DNA from: Ahaetulla prasina
Lineage: Eukaryota > Chordata > Lepidosauria > Squamata > Colubridae
Reading direction: 5' to 3'
DNA length: 64,000 nt
Assembly (NCBI RefSeq): GCF_028640845.1
Contig: NC_080540.1
Coordinates: forward strand, 95,282,061 to 95,346,060
Positions within the stretch are counted from its first letter, which is position 1. Each line of letters starts with the position of its first letter. Below, piece by piece: positions 10,401-22,039 of the stretch. A model generated the notes under the pieces. The model had not been told where the DNA came from, did not search any database, and was given only the letters and a program-made list of their open reading frames with translations. A program made the translations under genes and the position numbers.

Positions 10401-12343
10401 CAATAGTAGCTATACTAGACTGATCGATACACAGCTGAATCACACTATGGACATCATATTTTATACAATAAGACTTCCACCACCAACCACTTTCTGGTTA
10501 CCAGTTTTGAGTCATATTCCTCCACCACATCTATGACGGGAAAATGTTCTACTGTGAGAGCATAAGGAAATAAATCAATGCAGATATTATTGATGCTATA
10601 AACAACAGGCTTTGCTGCAGACATCCACCTATTGGGATAGCCAGAAACCTCCTGGATAACAACTTTAATCTGCTTCAGGCCTGGGATGCAAGAATGGGCC
10701 TCGATTGCTCCTCCAGTGTGTCTCAATACTCCAAGCTATACAGCTGAACCAAAAAGATAATCTACCCCATAAGACCTGGTCAACCTTCACTAGGCTTAAG
10801 ACTCAACATGGCAGTTGCACTAGCCTCCTCTGGGAAAGCCCTCCTCTTCAGACTGTAGCTGTGGTGCTCCAAAGTGGGTACTGTGATATGTTGTGGAACC
10901 TGTGAGCCCATTTCCCTAACATGGGGAAAGTCGGAGACTTTCTATATGCAGCTTATTGTATTGATTATATACCTGTAGTCTATCTTCAACTATTGTCGAA
11001 GATTTACTACTTGTAAATTGAGTGAATAGTTTCATATTTTCTCATTGAGAATGTAGTTGTGATGTGCTTTTTAACATTTTTACCATACGTGAAATAATCA
11101 TCTGTCAAGATCTTTTTAAAAAAAAAATCAGTCTTGAACATATGCTTTGTGTATATTCTTGCTTGTATAAATTTAATGTTGCTATATATATCAACTCAAG
11201 TTTCCAGATGTAGGCATGAAGAGCATTCTAAGTCTAGGGAATCCTTATTTTCTTGAAATGTATTTATTTGCTTGCTTTGGATGCCGTGCTGCTCAGTTCC
11301 AAAGAAACTTACAGAGCTAACATACATAGGATTAAAAATAAAGCAAAACCAAATAAACCCTGAAAATATTTGATGCTATTCCAACCAACGAAGGGATCCT
11401 AAATTAAATTAAAACCCCTAACCACAACCTGCAACCCCAAAATATTTGCAAAGTCAGGTTTGTTTGGATCACACAAATTTATGAAGCCCATTCAGCAATC
11501 TCCATTTTTAATTACCAATAATATGTAATGTCCTTCAGGGACTAAATTTATTTGTTTATTACAAAAAATAGAGGACTACTTAATTAAAATCACTATTTCT
11601 TTGACACAATGCAAATTTCTATTTATATAAATCTGATTAACTAGGCTTTTAGCCAAAATATATTTTTCATCAGGGAAAATTGAGTTTCTTGCAAGGAAAA
11701 AAACCTTCAGACTTCATTATATTTAATTTTGCAAAAAAATCTTTCTCCAGCCCATAATTCCTTTCAACTATTTCACATTCCTGGAAAGAAATATTATTTT
11801 CATTTAACAAAATCAATGATATTATATCTAAGTTACTTTCTAGAGTGGAGACAGAACTAGTTCCCAGGTGCTGACTAAATGCTGGCTAAATTCAAAATTT
11901 ACAAAATTGAAAACTATATCAACAAAATTTGGGTGGAAAAAACATACCTGTACAATAGAATGTTACAAAAATGCATTATACATCCACAAGTTGTTTAAAA
12001 ACATACTTAAACAAACCAAGGGTATTTTGTTTGGTAACACAGCCAGTTGGTATTTCATCAAAATGCTGAAATCTGAGTCATTTCACAACTCTGTCCCTTA
12101 TATATTTCTAAGGCAATGTCAGTCACCACCTAAATACAAAAGGAACATTGCAAGTTTTATCACTGGTCCCCCATGGATGCCTTAAAAAACAAAAGAAAAA
12201 AATCCACACAAAATAGAAAAACTAGCTAAAACAAAATGGGTCCTTCTGCCTTGGCTGCAAAAATTTTAAAAAGAGGGAAGGACTCAGCTGGTCCCTTTCA
12301 TGAGATATATTTGTAGAAAATCTGTCCAATTTAGTATCTTTTC
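10401..12343. other. Unassigned AT-rich interval
   Basis: No gene recognised. About 11265-11345 weakly resembles the 3' tail shared by the L2-type LINE and SINEs ('atttatttgcttgctttggatgcc ... cagttccaaa'), but too poorly to annotate as an element. A 105-codon open frame at 11868-12185 has no recognisable domain. Confidence 0.45.
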
Positions 12344-12446
12344 TTTTATGTACACTGAGAGCATATGCACCAAGACAAATTCCTTGTGTGTCCAATCACA
12401 CTTGGCCAATAAAATAAAATTCTATTATATTCTATTCTATTAACTC
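12344..12446 (+). mobile_element. Snake CR1-linked 3' tail with ATTCT microsatellite
   Basis: 'gagagcatatgcacca', 'ccttgtgtgtccaatcacac' and 'ttggccaataaaataaaa' are followed by ATTCT/TATTC pentamers. The same sequence appears inverted at 17985 and 55546. In snakes this 3' tail is known to accompany CR1-type LINE copies and to seed pentamer microsatellites. Only the tail is present here. Confidence 0.8.
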
Positions 12447-13195
12447 TCCAATCAAATGAATACATTTTTCAATGAACTATTGTTCCTTTGACTGTCCATG
12501 CTTTATTTAAAAGAGTTGACGGCCATTTCAGCCACATCAAGTCATAGAATTGTCTTTCACCAGTAACCAGGAATAAGCCAAACAGAACATAAGGTCATCA
12601 TTCCCTAGTGCCTGGCCATGAGATGTAGCTCATGAAATTTTTGCCCTTAAAGGCAAATCTGGAAACTAAATTAGATTTTGTTTCCAATTCCACAATGTTT
12701 GTATTCCAGTCTACTTGTAATGTTTTATCACAATCAGAGCCCCAATCCCCAAAACATGATAGAATTAAGTAGTTGGGATTTCAAAATATGTACAGTATAC
12801 TCAGAAGGGATATAGAACACTACATATTTAAAGTAACTAGATTTCATTGAAACAGCTCTTGAAAGTATGTATTCTATGGCAACAACCCTATTTTTTTTAA
12901 TCTTCTAGATAAGGAAAATTGAGATATATGTATATTTTTCATCTTGGGTGCCTGGTCTGTTGCAGTTCTTCTTGGCAAGCCACTAGCTATTTGGAGGGGT
13001 TCTTAATCATCTTATGCAACTTGTTCTTAGCTCTTGCTTTTCAAACCTTATATCATTATCATTATATATATCATCTTCATTTCAAACATTATATCATTAT
13101 ATTTTCTTTGAAAAAAATCCAGTTCAGGATCTTCTGAGAGATGTTATTAGTGAAAGCAATAGCACTTAAACTTATATACTTATAATTATATACTT
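12447..13195. other. Unassigned interval
   Basis: No gene or repeat recognised. An imperfect internal duplication of 'tcaaaccttatatcatta' lies near 13037-13100. Confidence 0.5.
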
Positions 13196-13375
13196 ATTCA
13201 TGATGCTTTACAGCTCTCTCTAAGTGGTTTACAGAATCGGCATATTACTGACCTCGGAAGGTTGGAAGGCTTAGTCAACCCTGAGTTGCTCAGAATCAAA
13301 CTGGAATTAGCAGTGAGTTAGCCTATAGTACTCCATTCTAACCACTCTGCCACCATGGCTCTTAATTGCCTCTAA
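13196..13375 (-). mobile_element. Old tRNA-derived SINE with L2-like tail
   Basis: 'tgctttacagctctctctaagtggtttacag', in short matches, then 'ggaaggttggaaggcttagtcaaccctgag' and 'ccattctaaccactctgccaccatggctc' form the reverse of a squamate SINE body related to the copy at 41546. It is strongly diverged, and I see no intact promoter boxes. Confidence 0.6.
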
Positions 13376-14244
13376 CATCACAAATAGCTTCACGTTTGTA
13401 ACATTCCTTGTTGAAATGTCTGAAGAAATCTTTGACATTAGAATTAATCTCTATATATCTTCCAATTGAATTAAAGTGTCAGCACAAATCTCTACCTGAG
13501 ATTTCTACTCAAAGCTCTAAAATAGCTTCTCTTGAAGCCAAAATGTCAGCTATGAGACAATGGGAGAAGGGAGAAATGAACAGGGTTTTGCCTCTTTCCA
13601 AAGTATGATTACCACTCGAATTCAAGTGCAATACCAAACAATATTTTATTTATTGATAAAATGTATTGGCAACCCATCTTACCACAGAGTAACAATATAA
13701 TCTGTATGTTGTCATACTGGTTCTCTTTGTTGACAGACATTATATCTGAGCAGATCACCATCTTGCCAAAACCTCATTTTAAAAAAAACAAAACCCAGAA
13801 CTCTTTTGCTTTGATCTATACGCATCCCGGATCAGTTCATAGCAATTGTTGACCCATATATTGGTAGCTATTGTTTATTTAACTATAAAATACATGGTTT
13901 ATTTGGTAGGTCAAGCATTGTCGCCTCTATCATTCTGATCATTATCTACATAAGGAAAACAGTATGTCAGAGAAGTGGAGGGAAAAAGAGAAAGAGAAAG
14001 CTGGAGAGAAGCTTTTTTGCAGTCTATCAAATAGTTGGTGTTCTACAGACTTTTATAGTATAAAGGCACACATCAGGTATGTGTGCTGATGAGTCATCCC
14101 CCTCTCCCTGACTGTGACATCAATACAAAGAGATAGTATATTCTTTTGGGCAAAATGAGACATTTCTCTTGGTGACTGACAGAAACTTATACAATAAAAG
14201 TTGATGTCTCAATGCCAGTATTGGAGACTGGTTGGGTTTTGTAC
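13376..14244. other. Unassigned interval
   Basis: No supported gene. There is a purine-rich stretch at 13978-14010. The short open frames have no recognised domains. Confidence 0.5.
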
Positions 14245-14447
14245 CAGTGGTAAAATCCAAATTATTTCTACTACCGGTTTTGTGGGCATGGCTTGGTGGG
14301 CATGGTATGGCTTTGTGGGCATGGCTTAGTGGGCAAGGGGAAGGATATTGCAAAATCTCCATTCCCACCCCCAGTCTGGGACCAGCCAGAGGTGGTATTT
14401 GCCGGTTCTCCGAACTACTCAAAATTTCCTGCTGGATTTCACCCCTG
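14245..14447. mobile_element. hAT-type non-autonomous element
   Basis: CAGTGGTAAAATCCA at the left and TGGATTTCACCCCTG at the right. ttttgtac at 14237-14244 recurs at 14449-14456 with one extra G between. It is an inverted-orientation relative of 5941-6143 and has tandem 'gtgggcatggctt' units near 14282-14335. Confidence 0.85.
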
Positions 14448-14764
14448 GTTTTGTACAAGGAAAAACAGTCCAGTTGCCTTTTGAAAAAGTACCTGTGAGA
14501 CAACTATGACCTGGATGACTGAGAATCTCCATAGACATCCTTCTTAATATGTTTCTGACTTAGCATGATTGTGGATTCAGACTTTGTGGACTATAAACCA
14601 GGCTTTGTGGCTTAGTGAGCTGTGCAGATTCAGTTATTTACAATTATTTATATGTTTACTGCATGTAGACTGCATCCCTTCTCTGGTAGCCCAAGAAAAT
14701 GTTCCTGTGGGTTTCCCCTAGTTTTCCTGAACATTTGAAAATAGTCTATAGAAATGCTCTAGAG

Positions 14765-14899
14765 CAGGGGTCTCCAACCTTGGTCCCTTTAAGACTTGTG
14801 GACTTCAACTCCCAGAGTCTCTCAGCCAGCAAAGCTGGCTGAGGTACTCTGGGAGTTGAAGTCCACAAGTCTTAAAGGGACCAAGGTTGGAGACCCCTG
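14765..14899. mobile_element. Palindromic hAT-type MITE, 135 bp
   Basis: CAGGGGTCTCCAACCTTGG mirrored to GGAGACCCCTG, with the same length and structure as 6848-6982. Exact target duplication ctctagag at 14757-14764 and 14900-14907. The right duplication is also the left flank of the next element. Confidence 0.95.
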
Positions 14900-14907
14900 C
14901 TCTAGAG

Positions 14908-15051
14908 CACAGGTATCAAACTTGTGTCATCACAGCATTGTCACGTGATGTATCACAACTTTGTTCCCTTCGCTAAAACGAGTGTGGGCGTGGCCAGTGC
15001 ATGGGTGTGGCCAGTGCATCCGGCCCACATGCCACGGGTTTGACAGCCCTG
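14908..15051. mobile_element. Second hAT-type MITE sharing the target site
   Basis: Ends CACAGGTATCAAACTTG and GGTTTGACAGCCCTG, a different family from its neighbour but the same as 29887-30021. Flanked by ctctagag (14900-14907) and ccctagag (15052-15059). Interior 'gggcgtggccagtgcat' is repeated. Confidence 0.88.
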
Positions 15052-15059
15052 CCCTAGAG

Positions 15060-15753
15060 GATTTAACTGACCAGTTCAAATAGAAATGGTCAGCTATCTT
15101 TCCATTTACAAACTGATATTGCTACAACTGTCTAAGTTTCCTGATAAATATAAAACAAATCACTTCTATATTCCCATTGCACTATTCTCAGCATATCTAA
15201 AGGGAAAATGAGTCAGTAAGTTTTCACTAGCTAGCAAACAGAAATATAGATGGGAACAATGTATCAAATACAGAAAGCCTTGTCATGCTAAAACTTGAGA
15301 AGGAGGGAGACTCACCCAAGAAAGAATATTTTAAAAATCAGAGAAGTTAAAGCTTTCAAAGTCGAAGTGCTCATCTGTTCTGAAGGCCTGGCTTATACTG
15401 TATCCAAACTGCTTCCTTATGTCTCTATTTCTATATAAAGAAAAAACTCCTGGAACCTTCAAGGCCCTGCCTGTTTCAATTAGGCATTGGTACCCATGTC
15501 TGGGCCAAGCTGGCAATGCAAATTGAGCAAATACTTAGTAAAATGCTAAAGAAACAAAGAGGAAAAATGTAGGGAAAAAAATAGGAAACGTATTATATGT
15601 TTTCAAATTAGTTTACCTGGCAAAGGAGACAATACTTAGATTAGGCTCACATGCTATAATTTGTTGAACCAATCCTAATGACCTAACTCTAAACTTTGGA
15701 TTCACACTTTAAACAAATTAAACAAATCGCATTATGGTTTAACATAGTCTATA
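15060..15753. other. Unassigned interval
   Basis: No gene or repeat recognised. Confidence 0.5.
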
Positions 15754-16013
15754 AGCAAGAACTCTGTCTTGGGTTCCCCACACCCTTCCATTCAAACGTG
15801 TCCAACTCTGAGACTGTCTAAATATGTCCCTCACTTTTCTTGGCAAGATTTTTCAAAAGTGATTTGCTATTGCTTCCTTCCTAGGGCTGAGAGAAAGTGG
15901 CTGGCCCAAGGTCACCCAGCTGCCTTTGTGCCCAAGGTGAGACTAGAACTTGTGGTCTCCTGGCTTCTCGCTTGTTGCCTTAACCATGGTATCAAATTGA
16001 CTCTCGTTTTGTT
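15754..16013 (-). mobile_element. Sauria-type SINE
   Basis: On the minus strand the order is a tRNA-like head ('ggttaaggcaacaagcg', then a B-box-like 'agttctagtctcacc'), 'ccagctgggtgacctt', 'ggccagccactttctctcag', 'aggaaggaagcaatagcaaa', 'cttgccaagaaaa', and a tail related to the BovB 3' end ('ctcagagttggacac'). This is the known plan of squamate SINEs mobilised by BovB. The copy is diverged. A G-run lies just outside at 16073-16083. Confidence 0.78.
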
Positions 16014-16667
16014 TTTAAATTTCACATTGAAGCTACTCAGGAGATGTGGCTTTATATATTCAGATATTACAAGGGGGGGGGGGGAATGAATAAACCTAAA
16101 TTTTCAACCAGCTTTTACTCCAAATTTCTTCATTTTCTTCTAAAATGAAAATGTGGGTGTTGTTTTATTCAACTGGGCCTTTAAAAAAAGTTTTGGAAAT
16201 ATATCCCCTATTTAAAAATGTTATTTGCTTCATTCTAGACTTAGTTTCTTTTTATCAAAGACAAAAGTAAACTAGAAATCAGAACTGCTTAGGCAATCAA
16301 AATAAACAATACAAGAAATTAAAACTCCACTTGTACACATATAGAAATCATTAAAGATTTAATTGTTAAAAGAGAACGATAGTGCTAACAATGGGAAAGG
16401 TTAAGCTCTTCCCCCCCTCATCCACTTTCCTTTTTACTGAAGCATATTTCCCAAAGTTATTTCCTTTCCAGCTGGGATTAGATGAGGACCGTTTCCAAGA
16501 CAATGGTACAGTCTTGAAATAGACATTTGTTTATGTCCAGGAAACTTAACATTCCATGTTCAAGTATGTGAGCATGTCCCTTAAAGGAAAAACAGCAGGC
16601 CAGCTCTTGGCCATAAAGTATAATATGAGTTGAAGCTCAAATATATTGGCCACCATGTCCATATAAT
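16014..16667. other. Unassigned interval
   Basis: No gene recognised. A poly-G run of about 11 bp lies near 16073-16083. Confidence 0.5.
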
Positions 16668-17097
16668 TAGAATAGAATAACAGAGTTGGAAGGGACCTTG
16701 GAGGTCTTCTAGTCCAATTCCCTGCTCAAACAGGAGGATTCTCAGACTATACCATTTCAGGCAAATGGTTGTCCAATCTCTTCTTAAAAACTTCCAGTGT
16801 AGGAGCATTCACAACTTCTGGAGGCAAGTTCTATCACTGATTAATTGTTCTAACTGTCAGGAAATTTCTTCTTAGTTCTTGGTTGCTTCTTTTCTTGATT
16901 ATTTTCCATCCATTGCTTCTTGTCCTGTCCTATTGAAGAATAGCTTGAACTCCCTCTTCTTTGTGGCAGCCCCTGAGATATAGCAACATTGCTATCATGT
17001 TACCCCTAGTCCTTCTTTTCATTAAGCTGGACATACCCGATTCCAGCAAGCGTTCATTACATGTTTAGCCTCCAGTCCCTTAATCATCTTCACTGCT
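16668..17097 (-). mobile_element. CR1-like LINE 3' end with AGAAT tail
   Basis: Starts with the tail 'agaatagaataacagag' and continues through 'ttggaagggaccttggagg', 'cttctagtccaattccctgc', 'tggttgtccaatctcttctt' and 'catcattgcttcttgtcct'-like blocks to 'cttcactgctctc'. It carries the 3' end of the reverse-transcriptase frame and the 3' UTR, reading on the minus strand with many stops. It directly adjoins the BovB 3' end at 17098. Confidence 0.88.
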
Positions 17098-17335
17098 CTC
17101 CAATGAGAAGAGAGGACTCATTGGAAAAGCCCTGATGGTTGGGAAAGATTGAAGGCAAAAGGGGATGGCAGAGGATGAGATGGTTAGGTAGGATCCTCAA
17201 TGCAGTGAACGTGAATTTGGCAAACTCCAAGAAGCAGTGGAGGACAGGGGTGCCTGATGGGCTAGGGTCCACGGGGTCCTGAAGAGTCAGACACAACTTA
17301 GCAACTGAAAAACAATAACAAAAATAATATAAGCC
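17098..17335 (+). mobile_element. BovB/RTE LINE 3' end
   Basis: 'agaggactcattggaaaa', 'ggggatggcagaggatgagatgg', in short matches, and 'gaagagtcagacacaactta' then 'gcaactgaaaaacaa' form the BovB 3' terminus. It is 5'-truncated. Confidence 0.85.
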
Positions 17336-17984
17336 CTATTAACTCAGAAAGCTGCTCACAAATGACATATGGACAGCTTAAGATCCGGAAGTGCATTGCC
17401 TGGAGGGCTTCTTTTGGTTCTTCAGCCATATAACTTGGGTCTGTTCCTAAGTATTAAAGATTGGGAGACAGGGGGCATAACAGGCTTTCACCTGTTTCTG
17501 AATTTTCAAAAGCACAAATAAAAACAGACATTTTGACAATAAATGGAATTCTCAAATGATAACATTTCTATTCTCACTTCAGCCTAGTACTAATGAGGGA
17601 ACAATTCACCTCAGACTCAGAACTGGTTAGCCATTACAAGCCATATGAAGAATAGTGGATTGCGGGAAGGAGAGAGAAAATTCTCAGCTGAATGGAAGTG
17701 TCATTCGTACCATGTTACACTGCTTTCACATTTTCTCTCATGCTTGTCCTGGTCCCAGACAGTAAACATAGCAGAGCTAAAGCAAATGAACCTACCCCAC
17801 CCACCTGTCCAGGTAAGGTGCATTTGTTTTAACAGTGAGTTTCTGGTGGGGGGATACTTTTGATCTCACAGAAGGCACAAAATCAAGGCAGGCTAAGGTG
17901 AAGAGCTAACAAAAATGTATGAAAAGTTTTGCATAATAGACTGTAGATATTCTTACTTGGGGGTAAAAACCATTAAACATGAGA
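17336..17984. other. Unassigned interval
   Basis: No gene or repeat recognised. The 72-codon open frame at 17645-17863 has no recognised motif. Confidence 0.5.
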
Positions 17985-18250
17985 GGTTGGAATAGAATAG
18001 AATATAATTTTTTTATTGGCCGAATGTGATTGGACACACAAGGAATTTGTCTTTGGTGCATATGCTCTCAGTGTGCATAAAATAAAAGATACGTTCATCA
18101 AGAATCATAAGGTACAACACTTAATGATAGTCATAGGATACAAATAAGCACATCAGGAAACAATATCAATATAAATTGTAAGGATGCAAGCAACAAGGTT
18201 ACAGTCATACAGTCATAAGTGGAAAGAGATGATTAGGGTTAGGATTGAAC
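17985..18250 (-). mobile_element. Snake CR1-linked 3' tail, longer copy
   Basis: AATAG pentamers, then 'tattggccgaatgtgattgg', 'cacacaaggaatttgtct', 'gcatatgctctcagtg' and 'tacagtcataagtggaaag'. It is the inverse of 12344-12446 and extends further upstream into the repeat. Confidence 0.8.
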
Positions 18251-20437
18251 AGTTAAACCTGAATTTAATAATAGCCCTCGCTCAGGTCCTGTTCGTCAAT
18301 GCACATTATATCTTATCCTTCCAACTGGGGGGACATTCTGAACCAAATAGTTGGGAACAATGGAAGCTGTGATACAACATATTTCAGAGCTGGCAAAATG
18401 GGAAATGTTGCTCTGTTAATATACTCGCAGATTGGCAAAACAATACACTGATTAAAAAAACAACAACCCTTACCTAGCACTCAATTGTCATCAAGGAATC
18501 TAAGGCAAAGTCACATGCTATCTTAAATCTCTGTTAAAGTTACCAAAATTAAAATGGCAATTATAAATTATTTGAATACACCTATTTTTGTATTTTTGGG
18601 TTGGGAGACTTCAGACAGCAATACCCCCAAGGATAATAGCAGGGAAGGTTTGTGGTTCACAAACTTTCTTGTAATAGAGCCTGGGCTCAAACCTTCCCAG
18701 GGATGGCCTCCACTTCCATCATCCCTCGAGATCCCAATGCACTTTGTTACTACAGTCATCTCTCTCCCAATTAATCTGAGGAGCAGCTTTGCTCCTTCCT
18801 GAGTGTTGAGCGGGTTCCACTCCCTTCCCCAATATCAAATGCAGAAGGAAGAATAAAGGTGGTTGCAGGTTGTTGTGCAATGTTTTTTACACTCTGACAT
18901 GGCTGGCTTAGAGAAATATCTGTCTTGAAGGAGCTAATTGGGTGGTAAAGTGAGTGCAATTATTAGCAAGTTGGAAAGGGAACTGCATGGATGTATCGAC
19001 AGTATTTTCCCTAGTTCCAGAGGTCCTAAAATGATCTGATAGGCTTTATGTATCGACAGAGGTTGCCCACCTTTCCAATAACCATTGTAAGATCTCAATC
19101 TCTTGTCTAAATACACTTGCATCATCACAGTTTTTGAGCAACTACTTATCAGAAAAATCAGATTTTTTCCCCCACTATGGTTATATCATTTTGGCTATTC
19201 CTCAGAATCTACCTAGTCTAAAAATATCTACATGTTAAAAATAAATTTCTTTTTGGTGATGATGATGATGATTAGTCTTCTCACTCAGTGGATGTCATGG
19301 AATATTAATTCTCACTTCACCAGGTTGCTATGACTTTTGCCAAGCTATATCCATTAATAGCAGCTTGAGTGAAATCTTGGACCCTTGATCAGAAATATTC
19401 CTCCAAGAGTTCCCAGATGAGAATTCAAGACAGGATGAATTCATTTATAATGCAGCAGAGAATAAGAATCAGAAGAATATCAACATCAGAGGGCGACATG
19501 AATTGGAGAAGGAGCAAATAACAAGGAACAAGGGATTTGAACTTTATAGGCACCTGGGCCAGTGAATGGAAAATTAAGACTAATGTAGAGAAACATGAAA
19601 TAATAAGTCCGAGGCCAGCAAACTAAAACAGGGGGATATTATTCAATATGGCAAGGCAGCATGCTGATCGGGAAAGGGATTTGTAGGTCACTGCTTGCAA
19701 AATCCTTCAAGCTTTAAACTCAGTGTTGGCTAAGCTGCAAATGGCTAAAAGGAAACCGGCATTCATCAGTGAAGCCTGGAGAATACAAATGAGGAGGAGT
19801 CCTCAGGTGGCTTTGGGAGGTTGATGTTGTTCAGATGTTGTAGGCTTTCCATTTGCAAAGCTGTATAATCAGGTTGGCACTTTTAGTTGTTTCCAGGTAC
19901 AGAGTAGATGCCCAGAGTCCTGATACAACAGACACCATGACATTATTAAGGCGAATATAGCATAAGGAATACAGTGATTACATATAACAAGAGCAGGAGA
20001 GCAAGCCAAGTGGTAAACTATGACAGGGGCAAGGACAATGTCAGGTCGAGTAAAAAGCATTTTTTAATTGTCTCTCTTTCCCAGCTGTTAAATTCTATTT
20101 GTGGTACTAAACAAACGAAGTGACAAGTAATCTTCCTAAATGCATGTCATGAAGCTGGCTGAAGCTGCTTTCAAGGACAAATCATGGTTGTATTATCGTC
20201 ATTTCCCTTGAAATTTGCCTCTTTTTGTTTTGCATTTGGTCAGGACTAAATATTGAATTGTCCAGACTGATTGCCCATCCCACTTGCTAGTTAAAAAGTT
20301 ATACATCACTCTAAAAGAGCAAAAGGCTCAGCACTGTAATTTTAAGGGGTTATGTTTGAATCTGACTGGTAAGGACTGAACAGAAATAAGGGTTGAAATG
20401 CTACAAACTGTTCTTTTTCACAGGCTAATATTGGTTA
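18251..20437. other. Mostly unassigned interval
   Basis: No host exon recognised. A GAT-triplet run lies near 19256-19272. About 19560-19790 faintly resembles CR1 coding sequence in the ERDL block region, but I do not annotate it. Confidence 0.4.
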
Positions 20438-20555
20438 GGAAAAGGAATGGGGATGGCAGAGGATGAGATGGTTAGTATCATTGACGCAGTGGGCATGGTG
20501 AGTTTGGGCAGATTCAGGTAGATAGGAGAGAACAGGGGACCTGGCACGTCATACC
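20438..20555 (+). mobile_element. BovB/RTE 3' end, left of DIRS insertion
   Basis: 'ggggatggcagaggatgaga', 'tggttagtatcattgacgcag' and 'gaacaggggacctggc' align with 17155-17260. The element breaks off and resumes at 23313. Confidence 0.82.
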
Positions 20556-20565
20556 TCTACATTAA

Positions 20566-20965
20566 CCCCTGACGGAGGCCTACCTCCATGTACGTAACCT
20601 ACCATGCCACTGGAGGTTCCACTACGGGGCCGACATTATCAATAACAAGGCCCTATCATTCGGCCTATCATCAGCACTCAGAGCTTTCACCAAATTGCTA
20701 GCAGCACTGTCGGCACACCTCAGGGCGATTCCAGCGCACATCCAATGTTACCTGGAAAATATATTGATACAATCCTCCTCTCACCTCCAGGCAACAGAGG
20801 ACCTGTGAGTCACAATATGGGTTCTCCACGATCACGGATTTTCTGTCAATTTCAACAAGAGCCACCTGGCTCCTTCCAACTGACTGATACACCTGGGTGG
20901 AGTCATAGATACCAGGTCATGTGAGGTCTCCCTATCCCAGGAGTGTCAGGTCAGTATAAAGAACT
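20566..20965 (+). pseudogene. DIRS reverse transcriptase remnant
   Basis: The frame from 20566 begins at the motif A region (LTEAYLHV) with Pro where family members have the catalytic Asp just before it. It continues in frame through the FGLSSALRAFTKLLAAL block to motif C at 20749-20760. There the usual YLDD reads Tyr-Leu-Glu-Asn, so both catalytic aspartates are replaced. An in-frame TGA follows ATEDL near 20805, and a second stop precedes LIHLGGVIDT near 20880. The copy can have no polymerase activity. It lies directly upstream of the RNase H segment, as in intact DIRS elements. Confidence 0.85.
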
Positions 20966-21178
20966 TGGCAAGTCAGATCCATGTGGACCAAACAGTGTCC
21001 CTGGGCCTCCTCTTGCAACTCCTGGGCAAAATGGTGTTCTGCATAACAGTTGTCCCTTGGGCACACCTGCACCAGAACTTTACAGTGGTTCCTCCTGCCC
21101 TTCCAAAGATCTGGCAGGAAAAACTCAAATACCAGGATTCAGGTCCCACCAAGTGTACTTCAATCCTTCCAGTGGTGG

Positions 21179-21929
21179 ATGTCCCAGGCCATAACCAAGG
21201 GACGTGTGTTCAAGAAACCCAGCTGCATGGCCATCACCACAGATGCCAGCCTATTTGGCTGGGGTGCTCACTTCCAGTCCCAGATGCCACAAGGGCAATG
21301 GTCCCAGGCGGAGCTGAGAAACAACATCAACTGGCTGGAGCTCAAGGCAGCTCACTTGGCCCTCAGTCAGTTCCAGGACATGATCTATGGACACCATGTA
21401 CTCATTCTGACAGACAATGTGGCCACCAAGACCCATATCAACCACCAAGGGGGCACCCTCCAGATCCCTCATGCAAGAAGCCGAACAATTGGGCCTCTGG
21501 GCAGAGAGACATCTTCTCTCCATCAGAGGGGAGCCCATCTTGGGGACATTGAATGTACAGGCAGATTGGCTCAGCAGAACCACAGTCGACCATTCAGAAT
21601 GGTGCCTACACTCAGACCTATTCAGGGAACTGTCAGAAAGATTCAGCCCTCCAATCCTGGACCTGTTTGCCTCCCCTCAAATGCCCAGCTGCCCAAATTT
21701 TACACCAGGATTGCAACACTGGGGGCAGGGGGTTCAATGCACTCTGCAGTTCATGACCCTAAGGGCTACTATATGCTTTTCCTCCTCTACCCCTCATCCC
21801 AGGGTTAATCAGGAAGATGCTGGTGGAGAGGGCAGAGATCCTGCTCCTGGCTCCCCACTAGCCCAGATGTCTGTGGTACGCAGATCTGGTCAGCCTGTCA
21901 GTATCCAGGCCCTGGAGGATCTTTCATGA
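21179..21929 (+). pseudogene. DIRS RNase H domain, frameshifted
   Basis: The first frame holds ITTDASLFGWGAHF (acidic residue 1 at about 21242), INWLELKAAHLAL (residue 2, Glu) and VLILTDNVATKTHIN (residue 3). At about 21450 the reading must shift: RSLMQEAEQLGLWAE and LNVQADWLSR (residue 4, Asp), then PPILDLFASP, continue in the frame of 21417-21929. All four acidic positions expected of an RNase H are therefore still present but split over two frames. The segment lies between the RT and recombinase remnants. I infer a single ancestral polyprotein. Confidence 0.88.
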
Positions 21930-22039
21930 CAGAATCTCCCTCTGTCAGGGGGCCTTAGTTCATCCAGAACTACAATGGCTCCAATTGACCCTTTGGCAGT
22001 TGAGAAGAGAGTTCTCCAACAAAGACGATCCAGGCTGCT

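Noticed and set aside
19560..19790. Possible CR1 coding remnant with an ERDL-like block
   Set aside because: Similarity is limited to a few residues and the order of blocks is not convincing by eye.
20965..21552. 195-codon open frame overlapping the DIRS RNase H
   Set aside because: Wrong frame. The conserved RNase H motifs lie in the frames of 21050-21808 and 21417-21929.
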